Shown here: positions 60,039-64,000 of the stretch, one piece after another
Position numbering within the stretch: the stretch's first letter is position 1
Layout of the letters: each line of letters starts with the position of its first letter
Source: Sodalis praecaptivus
GTDB lineage: Bacteria > Pseudomonadota > Gammaproteobacteria > Enterobacterales > Enterobacteriaceae
NCBI RefSeq assembly: GCF_000517425.1
Contig: NZ_CP006569.1
Location: 3,214,760 to 3,278,759, forward strand
Length of the DNA stretch: 64,000 nt
Direction: 5' to 3'
Made by a program: the position numbers and the translations under genes
Notes under the pieces: model-generated
The model's database searches: none
What the model was told of the DNA's origin: nothing
Seen by the model: the letters and a program-made list of their open reading frames with translations, nothing else

Positions 60039-63000
60039 ATGCACCACCCTTTTGCAGCGCAGGTCGACCCCCGCACCGGCTTATTACACTTTCGCCTCCC
60101 CCTTGTTACCGCTATTGGTAATGACCATTTAGGGCCTGAGTTCGCGCTATCGTTGAGTTATTCTTTGCTGCATCTCCAGGACGTAGGTTATGGCAAAGGG
60201 TTCGACGATAATCTCAGCCGATATGATCCGGAGAGCCGCCTATTAACGCTCTCCAACGGTGAACAATATCGCCTTGAGGGCGAGGCATCCGAACCGGCAT
60301 TTTGTCCGCCGGCCCCGCTTCATATCCGATTGAAAATGCTCAATGGCGCACTTTGGATTTATTACAAAAGCGGTGCCGTTGAACAGCTCATTATTCCTCA
60401 GGCAAAAGCCATTGCGCAAAAGTATTATTTGCTCAACCGGGTTTTTTCTCCCGCCGGCCATGAAATACTGTTCACCTACATTGTCGTCAACGGTCGTTTG
60501 CGTCTCGCGCAAATAAAAGATGCGCAGCAAAGCCTGGTAGAAATAAAATGGCCGTCTCTGCATCAGGTCGATGGCCAGCCGCCCGCGCCAAATCACGTTA
60601 TTCTCACCGTTTGGCCCGGCTTAGCGCAAAGCTATAGCCTGTTGCTGCAAAAAGAGCAGGGAAAACTGACACGCGTTAGCCAGTGCGATAAGAACAGTAT
60701 CGACAACGCGCGCTGCCGCGCCAGCGCACTTTGCGAGATAGGTTATGACAGCCGGGATCGCCTGACATCGCTGCGCCTGCCCGGCGGCATCAACGAGGAC
60801 TTCGTCTACTGCGCGGACGGGGCCGTCAGACCTCTGCCCTGCATGGCAAGCCATACCACCCGCGTCACCGATAACCAGAGGGAGTTATATCGGCAGACGC
60901 AGACCTTTCAGTTTACCTGTGTGGATTTTCTCACCGCAAACGCCCCTCTAAGCCGGCCCGATATGCTCACGCCGGGGAAAATCTATTCATCGAAAATCAC
61001 GATCCGCCGTGATAACCGCAGCCCACTGGGCCCGGCAGCGCCGGAGACCGGCAGCGAAATCATTACGCGCCGCTATGATAGTTATCACCGTCTGGTCAGC
61101 GAGAAGCACCAGACGAAAATCACGATGAATAATCAGCTTAAGGAAAGTGAGCACACCCTCATTCTAAGCTATCGCGCCCCCGTCGACGCCGCGACGACTA
61201 CGCCGCTGGCGCAATTAGCCCGCACCTATTGTTTACCGACAAGAAAAGAAGAACACTGGCGCATCCCGCCTATCGTCAACACCCCGCAACGCCCCGATCA
61301 GCAACCGCAGAAAAAGACGATTACCCACTACAATTACGATGCTGATGGCAATTTAACCCTCTGCGTGTATCCCGATGGGAGTCAGTTCACCGTTAATTAT
61401 TTTAACGCTGATGGCAGTGATAGCGACTGTCCTGCCGATCCGCTGGGTTTTCGTCGCTTTGCCGCCGAAGTCAGTTATGAAATTCCCCCAGGGGATATCC
61501 CGACGACGCAGATTCGTCGCATCTACTACCACTATGACGCCCTTTCCTGTCATCGCCCGTCGGTGCTGCCGCATGACACCCTGGTGCTTTGCCATAAGGT
61601 CACCTATGTCATCTATAACTTTCCCTTAAAAGCCCCCGCCGCCGACGCTGGACGGGCGCCAGCACAAGACACCGCCATTAAAAACGTGCGTGATGTGCCG
61701 TCTCGGGTGGACGTGAAAACGTTGGAAGTAAGCTACTATGATGAACCGGAAGCCACCTTCGGTTCGCGCCACGGCCGGCTGAAGTCCCAGCGTATGACCT
61801 ATACCGGCGAGCCGGAAAAGACGGTGGTCAGCAAAGATTATTTTTGGGAAAAACGCTCCGCCAGGGACAATACTCCCACCGACTATGAACTGGTCTGCAC
61901 CTGCCATTTCAGCGTCAGCCATACCCGTCCAGAGCCCAAGGCGGCGCCGGAGACGGCCGCGGCCGTGCCGCAAGGGTCGACACCGGAAGATGACGCCCCT
62001 CAGATGACGCCTGCACGGACGGCCAACGAGGCACAGCAGACGCTTACCACCACCTCTATTTGGTCTTTGCCCGATTATCACCTGATAACCACTATTGATG
62101 CCCAGGGCAACCAGACCGACTACCGCTATCAAAATAACGATCTGGATTTTTTCCTTACCCGCCACGCCCAGACGCCCTGCGCCGCCATACAGTGCCGCAC
62201 TATCCGCTATGATCTGCAACAGAACTCACTGGTACATATCAGTGAAACCGATTCTCTCGGCAATGGCGTTCATCGTTATATTGACGGTTTCGGCCGCCTG
62301 CACAGAAAAACCTATTGCAGCGCCCGACGGGCGGATAATCCGGTCACGCTGGAAGAACGACGCTATGACGGCGCCGGCAGGTTAATCGAGGCGACGCTGA
62401 ATGATTGGCACATTGCGGCGAACACGCTGGCGCCCTCGCAACAAATCGCGCAACACCGAGGTGAATATTACTACGATGAGTGGGGGCAGCTTAACGTCAT
62501 CTTGCATCATGACGGCGAGCGGGGGCAATATCACCTCATCGATAATGCTATTTTTGACGACAGGCAAACCCGCGAACAGTTTCCTTACGATGTTACATCA
62601 CGTTCGGTCGATCTCCGCGCCTGTGCCTCGGGCGTGATTGAAGAGCATTACGACATAGTAAACAGACCGCTAAAGCTATTGCGTGAAACGCGCAGTGCCA
62701 TAACCTTAGAGGGATTCCGCTCTGTCAACAAAAGACCGCCAGCGGGGGAGGAGGCGTCTGCACTGCCCGACCTAGCCGTGCCATTAGACGAGGCGGCATG
62801 CGAAATAGACAACCTCGGCAAGCTTATCAGCGCCGCTGAGTTTATCCGCGACGATATGCAGCGCATTATCGCCGTCACCGAAACGCTATCCCAGCATTAC
62901 GTTAATTATCAATATGATTATCAGGATCGCTTATGCCTGATGAGTATTGGCGACACCGGTAATTTTCGCTATGTCTATGACCGTCAGGATGGCCCGCCAA

Positions 63001-64000
63001 CCCAGATTCGCTTTTCCCCCCCGTTGTCGTCGCGCCAACCTTTACCGGCTCCTGCCGCGGACCATTATCAGCTCTATGTACGCAGCCTCGATGGCTGGGG
63101 GCGGATACTGAGCGAAAAACAGCTCGGACAAGGCGCTAACGCCTGGCGCTATGAGGGTGCCCACCCCCGCCCGATCGGCTATACCGATGCCGGCCATAAT
63201 ACTTTCCACTTTCGCTACCATCGTCATTTGAAGCATGCGTTGATTGAAATGAAGTATGCCGATGGCCTACGGCGGTTTCACTATGATAATGCCGGTCGAG
63301 TGACGGCGGTACAGGATCATTTCCTCGACGATCTGGCCGGCCCTTGTCTACGCTACCAATATAATTCTGAAGGCCAAGTGATCCGCGAAACGGTTTGTGG
63401 GCCGGAGGACGAAAAGGGGTTTTGGACCGAGTATGACTACAGTCTGGCCGGTCGACTGCTGCAATCCCGCGATAGCCTTGGCCAGACGCATCTCTATCGT
63501 TATGACCGCGCGGGACGGCTGATAACATTGACCGGCAGCGAAGTCGAGCTATCGCTGGACTATGATGCCTTCGGGCGCCTGGCGCAACATACCGTCACCG
63601 AGCGCGCCACGGGCAAAGGCGTCAGGCGCGAACTGCGCTACGGTTTTTTTAATCGGGTGACCAAAATCGCTATCACGCCCTGCGGGCCGCATACGGCCGA
63701 CGCCAAAACGCTACAGATAGCGCTCAAGTATGATGGATTGGATAACATCATCGCCAAGACGGTAACGGAAACATCGGGGGGCGTAGGCCGCACGCGTCAG
63801 GAAACATTTTCCTATGACCGACGCGGCTATCTGACGAATTGCCATTATCACGGGAATTTGCCGCTGCTAGCTAACGATGGGCAAATGGATAGGCAAGTGC
63901 TCAGGCAGGAATTCAAGTACGACGATCTCGCCAATCTCACCGAGGTGAGAACCGAAACCGCGCCACTCGGCGACGGGACCGCGAGCGGCGCGGCCAAGAC
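60039..64000 (+). CDS. Giant RHS/YD-repeat protein, Tc-toxin C-like, cut by the window edge
   Basis: From the ATG at 60039 (site ATAAGG, in-frame stop at 60000) the frame is open for 1,320 codons to the right edge; I translated it throughout and met no stop or frameshift. The N terminus (MHHPFAAQVDPRTGLLHFRL, GPEFALSLSYSLLHLQDVGY, LTLSNGEQYRLEGE) resembles the opening of RHS and SpvB/TcC-related proteins. YD-type repeats follow, such as HYNYDADGNLTLCVYPDG, RRYDGAGRLIEATLNDW, FHYDNAGRVTAVQDHF, HLYRYDRAGRLITLTGS and LDYDAFGRLAQHTV, ending at EFKYDDLANLTEVRTE. Such repeats build a shell that encloses a C-terminal toxin. The conserved core motif and toxin tip must lie beyond the edge. No signal peptide is seen, so delivery would be by a type VI or Tc-like route (inference). 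Composition matches neighbours. Confidence 0.88.
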   Translation, partial: MHHPFAAQVDPRTGLLHFRLPLVTAIGNDHLGPEFALSLSYSLLHLQDVGYGKGFDDNLSRYDPESRLLTLSNGEQYRLEGEASEPAFCPPAPLHIRLKMLNGALWIYYKSGAVEQLIIPQAKAIAQKYYLLNRVFSPAGHEILFTYIVVNGRLRLAQIKDAQQSLVEIKWPSLHQVDGQPPAPNHVILTVWPGLAQSYSLLLQKEQGKLTRVSQCDKNSIDNARCRASALCEIGYDSRDRLTSLRLPGGINEDFVYCADGAVRPLPCMASHTTRVTDNQRELYRQTQTFQFTCVDFLTANAPLSRPDMLTPGKIYSSKITIRRDNRSPLGPAAPETGSEIITRRYDSYHRLVSEKHQTKITMNNQLKESEHTLILSYRAPVDAATTTPLAQLARTYCLPTRKEEHWRIPPIVNTPQRPDQQPQKKTITHYNYDADGNLTLCVYPDGSQFTVNYFNADGSDSDCPADPLGFRRFAAEVSYEIPPGDIPTTQIRRIYYHYDALSCHRPSVLPHDTLVLCHKVTYVIYNFPLKAPAADAGRAPAQDTAIKNVRDVPSRVDVKTLEVSYYDEPEATFGSRHGRLKSQRMTYTGEPEKTVVSKDYFWEKRSARDNTPTDYELVCTCHFSVSHTRPEPKAAPETAAAVPQGSTPEDDAPQMTPARTANEAQQTLTTTSIWSLPDYHLITTIDAQGNQTDYRYQNNDLDFFLTRHAQTPCAAIQCRTIRYDLQQNSLVHISETDSLGNGVHRYIDGFGRLHRKTYCSARRADNPVTLEERRYDGAGRLIEATLNDWHIAANTLAPSQQIAQHRGEYYYDEWGQLNVILHHDGERGQYHLIDNAIFDDRQTREQFPYDVTSRSVDLRACASGVIEEHYDIVNRPLKLLRETRSAITLEGFRSVNKRPPAGEEASALPDLAVPLDEAACEIDNLGKLISAAEFIRDDMQRIIAVTETLSQHYVNYQYDYQDRLCLMSIGDTGNFRYVYDRQDGPPTQIRFSPPLSSRQPLPAPAADHYQLYVRSLDGWGRILSEKQLGQGANAWRYEGAHPRPIGYTDAGHNTFHFRYHRHLKHALIEMKYADGLRRFHYDNAGRVTAVQDHFLDDLAGPCLRYQYNSEGQVIRETVCGPEDEKGFWTEYDYSLAGRLLQSRDSLGQTHLYRYDRAGRLITLTGSEVELSLDYDAFGRLAQHTVTERATGKGVRRELRYGFFNRVTKIAITPCGPHTADAKTLQIALKYDGLDNIIAKTVTETSGGVGRTRQETFSYDRRGYLTNCHYHGNLPLLANDGQMDRQVLRQEFKYDDLANLTEVRTETAPLGDGTASGAAK

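Noticed and set aside
59623-60132. 169-codon plus-strand frame before and across the RHS start
   Set aside because: Composition is not protein-like, and it overlaps the well-supported RHS start in another frame.

Overview
The window reads as a chromosome segment from a gammaproteobacterium of the order Enterobacterales, most like a Sodalis-type insect-associated lineage. This rests on near collinearity with the 14-16 min region of Escherichia coli, protein matches recalled from memory, a moderately GC-rich composition, a decayed P2-type prophage with an IS1-type element, and a very large RHS/Tc-toxin-like gene. The genus is inference; no search was run.

Layout. 1-6.9 kb (minus strand): pxpC (cut by the left edge), pxpB, ybgI, phrB, ybgA, pgm, seqA. 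7.1-9.9 kb (plus): ybfF, ybfE, fldA, fur. 10.3-11.2 kb: an unrecognised proline-rich protein where E. coli has chiPQ. 11.2-18.8 kb: glnS, then nagE divergent from nagBAC. 19.2-22.1 kb: asnB and a seven-gene tRNA operon (Met, Leu, Gln, Gln, Met, Gln, Gln) with a clear promoter and terminator. 22.5-26.2 kb: remnant of a P2-like prophage (N, M, lysozyme, spanin-like fragments), split by a 767-bp IS1-family element and carrying an intact AT-rich gene for a DUF3472 plus chitin-binding protein. 26.5-33.5 kb: ubiF, then miaB-ybeZ-ybeY-corC-lnt. 33.5-38 kb: a PPOX-type flavoprotein and the glutamate/aspartate transporter gltIJKL with an SroC-like RNA. 38.3-52.9 kb: ybeL, leuS-lptE-holA-nadD, rsfS-rlmH-mrdA-mrdB-rlpA, dacA, ybeD-lipB, lipA. 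52.9-59.3 kb: tatE, crcB behind a fluoride riboswitch, cspE, ydiY, lpxP, yedD, an orphan OB-fold-like protein, amiD. 60.0 kb to the right edge: one open frame of at least 1,320 codons encoding an RHS/YD-repeat protein that continues beyond the window.

How the genes work together. NagE imports and phosphorylates N-acetylglucosamine, NagA and NagB turn it into fructose-6-phosphate, and NagC controls the divergent promoters. MrdA, MrdB, DacA, RlpA, RlmH and RsfS form the conserved wall-elongation and ribosome cluster. YbeZ, YbeY, CorC and Lnt form the conserved RNA-maturation and lipoprotein cluster. LptE, Lnt and LpxP act on the outer membrane. LipB and LipA make lipoate.

Against E. coli, dtpD, potE-speF-kdp, chiPQ, nagD, cobC, rihA-hscC, ybeF, ybeM and pagP are absent from their usual slots. 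Most novelty lies in four accessory places: the proline-rich protein at 10.3 kb, the prophage cargo gene at 22.8 kb, the OB-fold orphan at 57.9 kb and the RHS giant at 60 kb.
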